This document shows, one piece after another, positions 44,952 through 54,394 of a DNA stretch of 64,000 nt. Positions within the stretch are counted from its first letter, which is position 1; every line of letters starts with the position of its first letter. Below the pieces are notes generated by a model. The model was not told where the DNA came from, ran no database searches, and saw nothing but the letters and a program-made list of their open reading frames with translations. Where the stretch lies: NCBI RefSeq assembly GCF_000741215.1, contig NZ_JGYX01000003.1, positions 124,345-188,344 of the forward strand, given 5' to 3'. The position numbers were made by a program, and so were the translations under genes. Source of the DNA: Bifidobacterium pullorum subsp. gallinarum. GTDB lineage: Bacteria > Actinomycetota > Actinomycetes > Actinomycetales > Bifidobacteriaceae.

Positions 44952-47759
44952 CTACAGCACGGACTTCAAGTACCGCCCGGTGAGCGAATCGGGGTTGTCC
45001 GCTATGTCCTCGGGCGTGCCGACCGCCACGATGCGGCCGCCGTCCTCGCCGCCGCCGGTGCCCATGTCGATGACGAAGTCGGCGTTGGCGATCATATCCA
45101 GGTCATGCTCGATCACGACGATCGTCGCACCCCCGTCGAGCAGTCGCTGCAGCACGCCGATCAGCGTGCGCACATCCAACGGGTGCAGGCCGGTGGTCGG
45201 CTCGTCCAGCACGAACATCGACGTGTGCTGCCTCCTGCCCAACTCGTTCGACAGTTTCAGCCGCTGCGCCTCGCCGCCGGACAGCGACGGCGTATCCTCG
45301 CCGAGCGTCAGGTACCCCAGACCCAACGACGACAGGGTCTCCAACGCCGCATGGATGCGCCGGCACAGCGTCGGCGCGATGAGATCGCCGCGACCGGCCG
45401 GCACGGCGTCGGCGTCCCGCACGCTCGACCCGGCCCGCACAACGTCGTCCCGCGAAGTCGGGTCATCCGACGTGGATGACCCGACTTCCCGCTCCGCATC
45501 CTTCTTCGAGTCGAACACCGCCAACGCCTCGTCCACGCTCAACGCCAGCATCTGCGGCATCGTCAACCCCCGCGGGCGGCCCGGCGTCGCCAGGCGCACC
45601 GCATCGGCCTCCGGACGGTAGCGCCGCCCCTCGCAGCTCGGACAGGGGATCGTCACATCGGGCAGGAACTGGATGTCCAGGTCCACCCGCCCGGTGCCGT
45701 CGCACTGCGGGCAACGCAGCGAACCGGTGTTGTAGGAGAAATCGGCGACCTTGTAGCCCTTCCCCCTGGCCGCGTCCGTGCCGGCGAAGGCGCGCCGCAG
45801 CATGTCCATCACGCCCGAATAGGTGGCGAGCGTGGAGCGCACGTTGATGCCGATCGGCGTCGAGTCGACGATGCGGACGCGGTCGATACCCGCCGGATCG
45901 ATCGACGTAACGTGCGCCGGCAGCGGACAATCCTCCGTACACGCTTCGATCGCCGGCACCAGCGATTCCAGAATCATCGTGGTCTTGCCGGAACCGGAAA
46001 CGCCGGTGACGGCGGTGAGCCGCCCGCGCGGGATCGCGACGTCCAGGGCGCGCACGGTGTGAATCGGCGCGGTGGCCATGCGCAGCCATCTGCGGTTAGT
46101 TGCGGATTCGCAACTAACCGCAGACTGCTCCGCATCCACGTCAGACTCCGCCACCGCCACGTCTTCCTCCTCGATATCCGGGAACGACGCAACTCCCGCC
46201 GCGGACGCGCCGGAGATAGCGGGCGACTGCCCTGCCCAATCAGTCGGCAACGGGCCCGTCCAATCCGCCGGCAACGACGGAATTGCCGCTCGCTCACGAA
46301 TGACCGACGGCTCCCGACCGGTCAGGAATCCGGCGATGCGGGATTCGGGGTTCACGGCAATCTGTTCAGGCGTGCCCTGCGCGAGAATCCGCCCGCCTTC
46401 CCGTCCGGCGCCGGGCCCCATCTCGATGAAATGGTCGGCGGCGCGCAGCACACGCACGTCATGGTCGACGAACACCACCGAATTGCCGGCGTCGAGCAGG
46501 TCATGCATCACGCCGATCAGCCCCTCGATATTCGCCGGGTGCAGGCCGGTGCTCGGCTCATCCAGCACGTACAGCACGCCCGTGGTCTCGTTGCGCACCG
46601 CGCGCGACAGTTGCGCACGCTGGCGTTCACCGGTCGACAGCGATGCCGACGAGCGGTCCAAGGCCAGATACCCCAAACCCAGCTGCATCAGACGGCCGCC
46701 CATCTCCTGCAGCGTGGCGACCAGCGTCGCCGCCATGTCCCGCATCTCGGCGGGCAGCGCATCCGGCACGCCCTTCGCCCATGCCAGCACGTCACGCAGC
46801 GGCATCGCCGTCACCTCGGCCAATCCATATCCGCCGATGCGCGGGGCGCGCGCCGCCTCACTCAGGCGCGTGCCGCCGCAATCCGGGCAGGTACGCTCCA
46901 CCAGGAACTTCGCCACCTTGGCGAACCGCTTCTCGTCGACAGCGCGGTCGAGCTCCTTGAGCACGGTCAGACGCGCGTTGCGGAACGTGAAATCCAGATC
47001 ATGCACCCCCTTCATCGAGGTGACGACGATATGCTTCTTCTCCTCCGGCCCGTTGAACACGATCTCGCGTTCGGCCTCGGTCAGCTCACGGAACGGCACG
47101 TTCGTGCGCACGCCGAACTCCCGGACGATGTCGGGCTGCACATTGAACCCGAACGTGCGCCATGGCACCACCGCGCCCTCGTCGATGCTCAGCGACTCGT
47201 CGGGGACCAGGGTGGCGTCGTCCACGTCGCGCACGATGCCGGTGCCCTGGCAGCGCGGGCAGGCGCCGGTCGAGTTGAACGCCAAGTCCTCGGCGCCCGG
47301 CGGCATAATCCGCTCCCCGCATTCCTCGCAGAACATCGGCGACTCCGCGGCCACCGCGATCGTCGGCGCGTGGTAATGGCCGTTCGGACAGCGGTGGCTG
47401 GCCAGGCGGGAGAACATCAGCCGCAGCACGTTCAACAGTTCGGTCATCGTGCCGAAGGTCGAGCGCATGCCGCCCGCACCCGGACGCTGGTGCAGCGCCA
47501 ACGCCGGCGGCAGGTAGCTGATCGAGTCGACCTGCGGACGACGCGCCTGGGTCATGCGGCGGCGCGTGTAGGTGGACAGCGCATCCAGATACCGGCGCGA
47601 CCCTTCCGCATACAGCACGTCCAACGCCAGCGAGGACTTGCCCGAACCGGACACACCGGCGATGCCGACCAGGGAGTCCAGAGGGATGTCCACGTCCACA
47701 TTCCTCAGATTGTTCACGCGAGCGCCGCGCACCTTCACCGCGTCCGGACGTCCACCCAT
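44952..47759 (-). CDS. UvrA-like ATPase (excinuclease A paralogue)
   Basis: The 935-aa protein has two ABC ATPase modules: Walker [21 protein letters not shown] with signature [14 protein letters not shown], and Walker [16 protein letters not shown] with signature [16 protein letters not shown]. Zinc-finger-like pairs are seen in [16 protein letters not shown] and CPDCGGTR. UvrA-like paralogues of this kind are linked to DNA repair or drug resistance. It starts seven bases after AAGGAGC. Two perfect hairpins (45454-45488 and 46089-46124) lie inside the frame in linker regions near residues 757-768 and 545-557. No uvrB is nearby. Confidence 0.9.
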   Translation of the reverse strand: MGGRPDAVKVRGARVNNLRNVDVDIPLDSLVGIAGVSGSGKSSLALDVLYAEGSRRYLDALSTYTRRRMTQARRPQVDSISYLPPALALHQRPGAGGMRSTFGTMTELLNVLRLMFSRLASHRCPNGHYHAPTIAVAAESPMFCEECGERIMPPGAEDLAFNSTGACPRCQGTGIVRDVDDATLVPDESLSIDEGAVVPWRTFGFNVQPDIVREFGVRTNVPFRELTEAEREIVFNGPEEKKHIVVTSMKGVHDLDFTFRNARLTVLKELDRAVDEKRFAKVAKFLVERTCPDCGGTRLSEAARAPRIGGYGLAEVTAMPLRDVLAWAKGVPDALPAEMRDMAATLVATLQEMGGRLMQLGLGYLALDRSSASLSTGERQRAQLSRAVRNETTGVLYVLDEPSTGLHPANIEGLIGVMHDLLDAGNSVVFVDHDVRVLRAADHFIEMGPGAGREGGRILAQGTPEQIAVNPESRIAGFLTGREPSVIRERAAIPSLPADWTGPLPTDWAGQSPAISGASAAGVASFPDIEEEDVAVAESDVDAEQSAVSCESATNRRWLRMATAPIHTVRALDVAIPRGRLTAVTGVSGSGKTTMILESLVPAIEACTEDCPLPAHVTSIDPAGIDRVRIVDSTPIGINVRSTLATYSGVMDMLRRAFAGTDAARGKGYKVADFSYNTGSLRCPQCDGTGRVDLDIQFLPDVTIPCPSCEGRRYRPEADAVRLATPGRPRGLTMPQMLALSVDEALAVFDSKKDAEREVGSSTSDDPTSRDDVVRAGSSVRDADAVPAGRGDLIAPTLCRRIHAALETLSSLGLGYLTLGEDTPSLSGGEAQRLKLSNELGRRQHTSMFVLDEPTTGLHPLDVRTLIGVLQRLLDGGATIVVIEHDLDMIANADFVIDMGTGGGEDGGRIVAVGTPEDIADNPDSLTGRYLKSVL
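45454..45488. repeat. Perfect 15-bp hairpin inside the UvrA-like gene (2)
   Basis: GAAGTCGGGTCATCC (45454-45468), loop GACGT, and its exact complement (45474-45488). It encodes a low-complexity linker ([15 protein letters not shown]) between ATPase elements. Such a perfect stem within a coding region is unusual and suggests inserted palindromic DNA. Confidence 0.75.
46089..46124. repeat. Perfect 16-bp hairpin inside the UvrA-like gene (1)
   Basis: TCTGCGGTTAGTTGCG (46089-46104), loop GATT, and its exact complement (46109-46124). It encodes [14 protein letters not shown] in the linker between the two ATPase halves. Its sequence is unrelated to the second hairpin, but size and placement are alike. 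Confidence 0.75.
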
Positions 47760-48008
47760 CGCATGCTCCTTTCGCCGTTCCCCACTCCCATCGTAACGGT
47801 GCCCGATGCGCACGGGCTCAGACGCACCAGCTCCCGAAGCTGGCCGCGACCCGCCATATGTCGCGCAATTTGGCAACATGCGCGGGCAGGCCTGCCTTAC
47901 GTCGGCGTGTCGGCGCCACCCGTAGGAGGGTGGCCCGCACCGCCCGCGGCTAGGATGGAGGCATACGACCCAGCGCCGAGTCACATACCCGGCCATGAAG
48001 GAGATCCC

Positions 48009-49262
48009 ATGTCATCCACTGCATCCATACCATCCGTCAATCCGCCCGCCGCGAATCCGCCCGCGAGTGCGCCCGGCCGGATCCCGCTGCTGATGAGGAT
48101 CTACGGCGTCATCTGCTTGGTCAGCGGCGCGACCGTGCTCGCGTGCGGCGCACTGATCATCTGGGCGCTGGCCACCGGCGGCACCGATGCGGTCAGCCAC
48201 TCGCACCATGTCACGCTCACGGTGACGCTCACCGTCATCCAGCTCGTGCTGGTCTTCCTGCACAGCGTGGCCGACGTGGTCTTCGGCGTCTCGCTGCTGC
48301 GTAACCGGAGACGGCACGCGGCGCTTTACGCCTATCTACTGGTGCTGCTGAACATCGTGATCGGCATCATCACCATCATGCTGTTGGGCTTCAAGGGGCA
48401 TGTGGCCGATCCGCTGATCCGCATCGCCATCCTGCTGGTCATCGCCTCCACGGTGGATCCCTCGCTGCGCCGCGAGCGCGAGCTGGCCAGGCAGCGGCGC
48501 AACAAGGAGCTGGAGCGCGAGGCGGCCGCCGGCACGCTCGGACGGGCCAAGGACGGCCGCGGATTCATTGCGCTGAACTTCTTCAACCTGTTCTGGGTGT
48601 TCACGGTCTGCTGCGTGATCGGCCTGATCATCGAGACGGTGTACCACATGGTGATTGTGGATCCGGGGCACTACCAGGATCGCGCGGGCATGCTGTTCGG
48701 CCCGTTCTCGCCGATCTACGGCTTCGGTGCCACGCTGATGACCATTGCGCTCAACCGGTTCTACAAGGCCAATCCGGCCATCATCTTCCTGGTGTCGGCG
48801 GTGATCGGCGGCGCGTTCGAGGCGGCTACCAGCTGGTTCATGGAGACCTCGTTCGGCGCGGTGGCGTGGAATTACTCCGGGTTCACGATTCTCGGCCTGT
48901 TCCCCGATCCGATCGCCACGCTGACCGGCGGGCGCACCAGCACGCTGTTCATGTGCATGTGGGGCGCGCTGGGATTCGTGTGGATCAGGTTCTGCCTGCC
49001 GTGGCTGCTGCGGCTGATCAACCATATCCCCTGGCGCTGGCGGTATGCGGTCACCACGGTGTGCGCCCTGCTGATGCTGGTCGACGGCGTGATGACGCTG
49101 CAATCATTGGAGTGCTGGTACGACCGGGAGTCCGGGCTGCAGCCGAACTCGCCGGTCGAGGTGTTCTACGCCAAGCATTTCGATAACGACTACATGCAGC
49201 ACCGCTTCCAGAGCATGACGATCACGCCGGAGAAGACGGCCCGCGTAGAGACCGCGGATTGA
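48009..49262 (+). CDS. CmpB-type (ABC_trans_CmpB) multi-pass membrane protein
   Basis: The 417-aa protein starts with a Pro/Ala-rich tail, then two to four helices (residues about 30-155, such as IYGVICLVSGATVLACGALI). A charged coiled segment follows (RRERELARQRRNKELEREAA). The C-terminal block holds the CmpB signature (MLFGPFSPIYGFGATLMTIAL, given without its last residue) and several more helices. Such proteins are annotated as putative ABC permeases without known substrate. The start follows AAGGAG. The region 47760-48008 before it holds only a small CCAGCT/AGCTGG hairpin near 47830. Confidence 0.78.
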   Translation: MSSTASIPSVNPPAANPPASAPGRIPLLMRIYGVICLVSGATVLACGALIIWALATGGTDAVSHSHHVTLTVTLTVIQLVLVFLHSVADVVFGVSLLRNRRRHAALYAYLLVLLNIVIGIITIMLLGFKGHVADPLIRIAILLVIASTVDPSLRRERELARQRRNKELEREAAAGTLGRAKDGRGFIALNFFNLFWVFTVCCVIGLIIETVYHMVIVDPGHYQDRAGMLFGPFSPIYGFGATLMTIALNRFYKANPAIIFLVSAVIGGAFEAATSWFMETSFGAVAWNYSGFTILGLFPDPIATLTGGRTSTLFMCMWGALGFVWIRFCLPWLLRLINHIPWRWRYAVTTVCALLMLVDGVMTLQSLECWYDRESGLQPNSPVEVFYAKHFDNDYMQHRFQSMTITPEKTARVETAD

Positions 49263-49263
49263 G

Positions 49264-49342
49264 GTTCGCACTACCTCGGGCATTATTTTCCGACCCCGCG
49301 AAATAGGCGGGGTCAATCGTGAAACCCCGAGGTAGTGCGAAC
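49264..49342. repeat. Inverted repeat B, copy 1 (terminator-like)
   Basis: GTTCGCACTACCTCGGG (49264-49280) and its exact complement (49326-49342) form a 17-bp stem. A second stem GACCCCGC/GCGGGGTC is nested inside. It separates the convergent CmpB-like and GH120-like genes. The same outer arms recur at 54314-54392. Confidence 0.75.
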
Positions 49343-49350
49343 GACTGTGG

Positions 49351-51339
49351 TCAACACAACGGTTGTCCGACCTCCCCAACACCCGCCAGCGGACCGGGGA
49401 CCACGGCCACGCCGCGGTGCGCACCGAAGTAATCACGGTCGAAGACGATGCGTGTGCCATCGGGGTTCTCGAAGCGCTGCTCCGGTTCGAACGCCCGGCC
49501 CAACACGTCGCTGTCGACCATGCCGGCACGGAAATCGTCCAGCACGTCATACAGGTTCGTCTCCAGACGCGGCCGGCCGTCCTCGCCGACCGTCACCTCC
49601 ACGCTCACCGGATGCTCGGCGTCCACTAGGCAGTCGGTCTCATGCTCCCATGCCTTCGCGCCGTTGAAGTACACGTTGCCGCGGCACCAGACCGGCAGCG
49701 CATGGTTGTGCGCCGGATCGAGCTTGACCATGTCGGGGGTGTCAGTGTCCATGTCGAACATGGCGATCCACTCCTCGTAGGTCGGGTATCCGTTCCACAC
49801 ATGGGTGCCGACCTCGCGGTTCTCCTCGTCCTTGCCGTCATCGCTGTCATGCAGCGTGACGAACGGCTCCGCCGGCCACTTCTGCACGAAGATGTTGTTG
49901 TAGAAGCGGTCGTCGCCGTGCAGGATGGTCATGAACCCCATGACCTCGGTGCGGTGCGGGATATGGTACGGGGTGTAGCGCGGGCCGGTGCCGCCGCCCA
50001 CGCAGGTGAACGCGCCGCAGATCAGGTTGTGGACCATGGCCACGCCCTGGGTGGCGAATCGCAGCGTGGCGTCGGACAGCAGGATGTTGTTGTCGATCAG
50101 GGTGGGTCCGTGTCCCACTTCCACGAACAGGTCCTGGCTCATCATGCCGCCCTTGAGCTGCTTGGCGAATGTCGGACGCTGGTTGTCATGCAGCAGGTTC
50201 TGGCTGATGCGTGTGCCCTGCGCCTCCCAGTCGCACCAGATGCCCATCGTGCAGTGGTGGATCCAGTTGCGCCGGATCGTCACGTCGATGGCGGCGTGCA
50301 TCTTGATGCCGGCGATCTCTGCGCCGCCCAGCTCCATCATGTTGTTGATGTGGTGGATGTGGTTGTCTTCGATCAGCGAGAACACGCCGCCCATGCGTCC
50401 GATGACGCCGCCCTGCTGGCAGTCGTGGATGTTGCAGCGGCGGATGATGTGCCCGCCGACCTTCTCCTTGAGCCAGCCGTGGTACTGGCCGCGGCAGACG
50501 GCGTCGCGCTCCATCTGGGTCGGGCTCTTGACATGCCGGGTGGTGAAGTAGTGGTCGTTGTCCGGATCGTAGTACTTGCCCAGCGAGATGCCCGCGCACT
50601 TGCTGTTGCTGATCTCGCAGTCCTCGATGATCCAGCCCTTGGACCAGTGCGGGCCGATCATGCCGTCCTGGTAGGCGGCGGGCGGCGCCCATGTGGTCGC
50701 GGCCTTGGTGATGGTGAAGCCGCTGACCGTGATGTAGCCGATCCCGGTTTCGGATGGCATGAAGCATTCGCGGCGCACGTTGATCTCCACGTTCTCCTCG
50801 TTGGGGTTCCGCCCCTGGAAGTTCGCGTAGATCACGGTCTGGCCGCCGTCCTGTTCCGCATACCACTGGTAGACCGAGGCTTCCGGCTCCCATGAGGTTT
50901 CGGAGGGTTCGGCCTTGATGCAGGCCTCGATGCTCGCCGCCTCGTACATCGCCTTGTCGTTGAGGTAGACGACGCCGGTGTGCTTGCTGCGGCCGGCGAA
51001 GTACCAGTCGCCGTACACGTAGGTGGCGTACGGGTTGTAGTCGCCGAATACCGTGTTGTCGACGCGGGCGACCCATACGTCGCCCTGATATGGCTCCCAG
51101 TTGCGCACTTCCTCGGCGCCGGTGATCACCGCGCCGAGCGGTTCGACGCTGCGGTAGGTGATGCGCGCGTCCTCGGTGCCCGCGTGGCGGGGGTCGACGT
51201 ATTCGCGGTAGATGCCCGGGGCGACCAGCACCTCGTCGCCGGGCATGGCGATGCGCGCCGCATCGTCGATATGCCGGAACGGCCGGGCTGAGGTACCGTC
51301 GCCGTCACGTTCGGCGTTGATGTCCACATAGATCCGCAT
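49351..51339 (-). CDS. GH120-type beta-xylosidase, right-handed beta-helix
   Basis: The 662-aa protein begins MRIYVDINAERDGDGTSARP and continues as many short beta-helix coils (IIRRCNIHDCQQGGVIGR, VTIRRNWIHHCTMGIWCDWE). It resembles GH120 beta-xylosidases known from Thermoanaerobacterium and B. adolescentis. In those the nucleophile is an Asp and the acid/base a Glu 23 residues on; here GIWCDWEAQGTRIS and DLFVEVGHGPTLIDNN supply them, 37 apart, with an insertion around QLKGGMMS. No signal peptide is present, so it should act on imported xylo-oligosaccharides. GAAGGGA precedes the start by seven bases. A generic DUF1565 beta-helix enzyme is the alternative. Confidence 0.78.
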   Translation of the reverse strand: MRIYVDINAERDGDGTSARPFRHIDDAARIAMPGDEVLVAPGIYREYVDPRHAGTEDARITYRSVEPLGAVITGAEEVRNWEPYQGDVWVARVDNTVFGDYNPYATYVYGDWYFAGRSKHTGVVYLNDKAMYEAASIEACIKAEPSETSWEPEASVYQWYAEQDGGQTVIYANFQGRNPNEENVEINVRRECFMPSETGIGYITVSGFTITKAATTWAPPAAYQDGMIGPHWSKGWIIEDCEISNSKCAGISLGKYYDPDNDHYFTTRHVKSPTQMERDAVCRGQYHGWLKEKVGGHIIRRCNIHDCQQGGVIGRMGGVFSLIEDNHIHHINNMMELGGAEIAGIKMHAAIDVTIRRNWIHHCTMGIWCDWEAQGTRISQNLLHDNQRPTFAKQLKGGMMSQDLFVEVGHGPTLIDNNILLSDATLRFATQGVAMVHNLICGAFTCVGGGTGPRYTPYHIPHRTEVMGFMTILHGDDRFYNNIFVQKWPAEPFVTLHDSDDGKDEENREVGTHVWNGYPTYEEWIAMFDMDTDTPDMVKLDPAHNHALPVWCRGNVYFNGAKAWEHETDCLVDAEHPVSVEVTVGEDGRPRLETNLYDVLDDFRAGMVDSDVLGRAFEPEQRFENPDGTRIVFDRDYFGAHRGVAVVPGPLAGVGEVGQPLC

Positions 51340-51543
51340 CTTGGTTCCCTTCGCGTCAGTGCAGGATCCGGAGCGGCGTCGGCACCGCCCCGTTTAGTTT
51401 GCTCGTTTTACATATTAGCGGCGCCCGACGAAACAATCTATAGGACACGCGCATCCCGCCGAAATCAACCGATGCAACGATTACGTCCGCGCCGGGGATC
51501 CAGGGACACCGCGATGCCCCACAGGCATAGGCCGCCGTGCTCG

Positions 51544-51555
51544 CGAACCGGTTCG
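51544..51555. promoter_or_regulatory. Palindrome in the GH120/ECF divergent region
   Basis: CGAACCGGTTCG is a perfect 12-bp palindrome of the type bound by LacI-family repressors. The surrounding 51340-51765 gap (426 bp) holds a TTGACA at 51684 that could be a -35 box, a GC hairpin near 51723-51746 just before the next gene, and no gene that I can support. Confidence 0.35.
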
Positions 51556-51765
51556 TAAGACTCAGGAACGCCGCAGCGAGGCGCAGAAGGGTTCGATACC
51601 AGACATCTGCCGCAAATTCGCCGCATTATCGCATACTCCCGCCCAAAAGAACAGTCTTGTTTTTCCTGTGTTCGTTCGTTACCTTGACAACCAGATGACC
51701 ATCCGTCACCAATCCGGCACACCCGCCCCTCCCCGGGGTGCGGGGAAGCCCACGAAGGAGACACC

Positions 51766-52716
51766 ATGACCGACGCACAGCGCACCGCCTCTGACACCGC
51801 CAGCAAGGCCCGTGGGTTCGCCGCTCTTTCCATTCCCGATCTGATTACGATCGGCGTGTTCACCGCCATCTACTTCGCGCTTGTGGCCGTCTGCACGTTC
51901 GCTTCGGCCATCATCTTCGCCGGATTCGGCTCGATTCTGCTGCCGGCGCTGTGCGCGCTGGTCGCCGGCTGCGGACCATACCGCGGTCGGCGTCGCCGCG
52001 CGTTCCGGTTTGACGGCAGGCATCGGCTCCGATTGGATCCGCGCGCCAAACTGTTCCTGCTGCTGGAGGCGAACCTGCTGCTGTTCTGCCATGTGAACAC
52101 TCGCACCGAAGCGCTGCTCACCGCACTGTTCCTGCTGCCGTTGTTCCTGTCCGGCAGAATCCGCTCGGGCGTGCGATTCACACTGATCTACGGCGCGCTG
52201 CTGGCACTGAGCCTGATCGAACCGCCCACTGAGGGCCGGGGCGCATGGCTGGCCATTTTCCCGATGATCGCCGTCGGCATCCGCATGCTGCTGCCCTGCC
52301 TGATCACCGGCGCATTCGCGTTCACCACCACCAGTCCCGGAGAGTTCACGGCGGCGCTGCGCCGCATGCACGTTCCGGAAGCCGTCATTATCCCCTGCAT
52401 CGTGGTCATCCGGTTCTTCCCCACTCTGCGCGAGGACTACCGGCATATCCGCAACGCTATGGCGCTGCGCGGCATACCCTCCGGAGGCGGTTCGCCGCTG
52501 CGGCACCCGGCGCAGTCATTGGAGTACATCATCGTGCCGTTGCTGATGAACGCCACCGTGGTGGCGCAGGATCTGTCCGTGGCAGCCATGACCAAGGGGC
52601 TGGGCAATCCGGGCCGCCACACCAGCATGACCGATATCCGCATCGGCATACCGGATTGGGCGATCATGATCCTCTGCGCGTTGCCGCTCATCCTCTTCCT
52701 GACAGGAGTGCTATGA
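51766..52716 (+). CDS. Chimeric ECF transporter protein: truncated S component fused to T component
   Basis: The 316-aa protein begins with SIPDLITIGVFTAIYFALVA and FGSILLPALCALVAG, the first two helices of an MptA/Trep_Strep-type S component that normally has about 190 residues. Near residue 70 it switches, through an Arg-rich join, into an EcfT-like protein (RFDGRHRLRLDPRAKLFLLL onward) that is nearly full length and includes the coupling segment IRNAMALRGIP and QDLSVAAMTKGLG. The middle and end of the S protein are missing, so substrate specificity is unclear. The ATPase gene overlaps its stop codon (ATGA). It starts after AAGGAGA. Confidence 0.75.
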   Translation: MTDAQRTASDTASKARGFAALSIPDLITIGVFTAIYFALVAVCTFASAIIFAGFGSILLPALCALVAGCGPYRGRRRRAFRFDGRHRLRLDPRAKLFLLLEANLLLFCHVNTRTEALLTALFLLPLFLSGRIRSGVRFTLIYGALLALSLIEPPTEGRGAWLAIFPMIAVGIRMLLPCLITGAFAFTTTSPGEFTAALRRMHVPEAVIIPCIVVIRFFPTLREDYRHIRNAMALRGIPSGGGSPLRHPAQSLEYIIVPLLMNATVVAQDLSVAAMTKGLGNPGRHTSMTDIRIGIPDWAIMILCALPLILFLTGVL

Positions 52717-54314
52717 GCAACAGTCCCACCCCACCCATCGACATGAACCACATCGTCATCGACTCGAATCGCATCGCATTCCGCTACCAAACCGCAGCCA
52801 CCGCCCAATCCGCGGATACGCCACCCGTCATCCCAGCGGCGCTGGACGACGTTACGCTCACGATTCCCCATGGCGAATTCGTGGTGCTCTGCGGCCAGAG
52901 CGGCTGCGGCAAGACCACGTTCACCCGGCTGCTCAACGGACTGATCCCCACGTTCCACACCGGCGATTTGACCGGCACATGTTCGGTGTATGGATTGCGC
53001 TCTGGCCATTCCTCAATCGAGGAGTACGCGGCTGTGGTGGGCAGCGTCTTCCAGAATCCCAAAACCCAGTATTTCAACGCGTTCGTAGCCGATGAGCTTG
53101 CCTTCCCCTGCGAAAACGCCGGATGGGAGCCGTCCGCGATCCGCGAGCGCATGCAGGAGGTCGCCTCATCGTTCGGCATCACGCATCTGCTGGATCGGAG
53201 CATCTTCCGTCTTTCCGGCGGGCAGAAGCAGCGGATCGCCGTGGCGGCCGCCTGCATGCTGCGGCCGCGGCTGCTGGTGCTCGACGAGCCGACCAGCAAT
53301 CTTGACGCCCAGGCCATGGCCGATCTGAACGCCATGCTGGCGCAGATCAAGGCCTCCGGCGTCACGATTGTGGTGGCCGAGCACCGTTTGGCGTGGTGCG
53401 TCGACCTGGCCGACCGTTACGTGCTCTTCGATTCCGGCCGAATCGCACTCGACTGTTCGGCCGAACGGTTCCGGGATTTGCCCGAACGGCGGCGCGAACG
53501 CTGGGGGCTGCGCGCGTTGGATATGACACCGTTCCATGCCGCGGTGCGGCAGAGCGTTGCGAATGCCGGCCAATCGCGAACCGATGCTGCCCCCTTGCCG
53601 GCGAACGGTACTATTCAGGATCAGTCAGCCTCGGGCACTGCGGTGATCGCAACCCGCGGGCTGACTGTTGGATACCGTGAAACCCGCGTGTTCGGGCGGT
53701 TCCGCAGACGCCGCCCCGATGCCGCCGCGTTCAGCCGAACAATCCCCGACCTGACATTGCACGCCGGTAGAATCGTGGGGCTGATGGGGCATAACGGCGC
53801 CGGCAAGACCACGCTGGTACGCACCTTGGTCGGGCTGGCCAAGCCGTTGGACGGCGGCATACTCCGGTACGGCGAGACGGCCTCACCTTCCGAGCTGACG
53901 CGTCACGGGTTCCTGGTCATGCAGGACGTGAACTATCAGCTGTTCGCCGACTCGGTACGCGGCGAGCTGCTGCTGTCCACACCGTATCGTGACGAATTCG
54001 ACGCACCCGAGGATGTTCTGCAGGCCGCCGACCGTATTCTGGCCGATCTGGATCTGATGGAGCTGTCCGACCGGCATCCGATGAGTCTGTCCGGCGGGCA
54101 GAAGCAGCGCACGGCCATCGCATCGGCGTTGATGTGCAATAAGGAGCTCATCGTATTGGATGAGCCGACCAGCGGCCTGGACCTCAAGCATATGCGTCAG
54201 GTCGGGGCGCTGCTGCGCACGCTGGCCGACCGCGGCAAAGCCGTGCTCGTGGTGACCCACGATGAGGAGCTGGCCGCGCAGTGGTGCGACGAGGTGGTGA
54301 TGATCCGACCATAG
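52713..54314 (+). CDS. ECF transporter double ATPase (fused EcfA-A')
   Basis: The 533-aa protein has two complete ABC ATPase domains. The first has Walker A LCGQSGCGKTTFTRLLNG, signature LSGGQKQRIAVAAA and Walker B LLVLDEPTSNLD (residues about 12-260). The second has GLMGHNGAGKTTLVRTL, LSGGQKQRTAIAS and LIVLDEPTSGLD (residues about 315-533). The domains are joined by an 80-residue linker. It overlaps the upstream gene by four bases and follows AGGAG. This is the energy-coupling module of the ECF system; no separate S component is seen in the window. Confidence 0.9.
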   Translation: MSNSPTPPIDMNHIVIDSNRIAFRYQTAATAQSADTPPVIPAALDDVTLTIPHGEFVVLCGQSGCGKTTFTRLLNGLIPTFHTGDLTGTCSVYGLRSGHSSIEEYAAVVGSVFQNPKTQYFNAFVADELAFPCENAGWEPSAIRERMQEVASSFGITHLLDRSIFRLSGGQKQRIAVAAACMLRPRLLVLDEPTSNLDAQAMADLNAMLAQIKASGVTIVVAEHRLAWCVDLADRYVLFDSGRIALDCSAERFRDLPERRRERWGLRALDMTPFHAAVRQSVANAGQSRTDAAPLPANGTIQDQSASGTAVIATRGLTVGYRETRVFGRFRRRRPDAAAFSRTIPDLTLHAGRIVGLMGHNGAGKTTLVRTLVGLAKPLDGGILRYGETASPSELTRHGFLVMQDVNYQLFADSVRGELLLSTPYRDEFDAPEDVLQAADRILADLDLMELSDRHPMSLSGGQKQRTAIASALMCNKELIVLDEPTSGLDLKHMRQVGALLRTLADRGKAVLVVTHDEELAAQWCDEVVMIRP

Positions 54315-54392
54315 TTCGCACTACTTCGAGGTTTTCTGATTCAACCGCCGTTTTCCAAGGGGCGTCTCCGCGAAACCCGAGGTAGTGCGAAC
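54314..54392. repeat. Inverted repeat B, copy 2 (terminator-like)
   Basis: GTTCGCACTAC at 54314 and GTAGTGCGAAC ending at 54392 match the outer arms of the repeat at 49264-49342. Here the left arm has two substitutions and the loop differs. It again lies between convergent genes (ECF ATPase and the peptide ABC operon). Confidence 0.65.
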
Positions 54393-54394
54393 CG

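Noticed and set aside
51340-51765. Possible riboswitch before the ECF genes
   Set aside because: I looked for TPP, cobalamin, biotin-box-like or other known conserved cores and saw none; only a short GC hairpin next to the start.
51465-51869. 134-aa minus-strand frame in the GH120/ECF gap
   Set aside because: Overlaps the ECF gene start, no start signal, no family motif.
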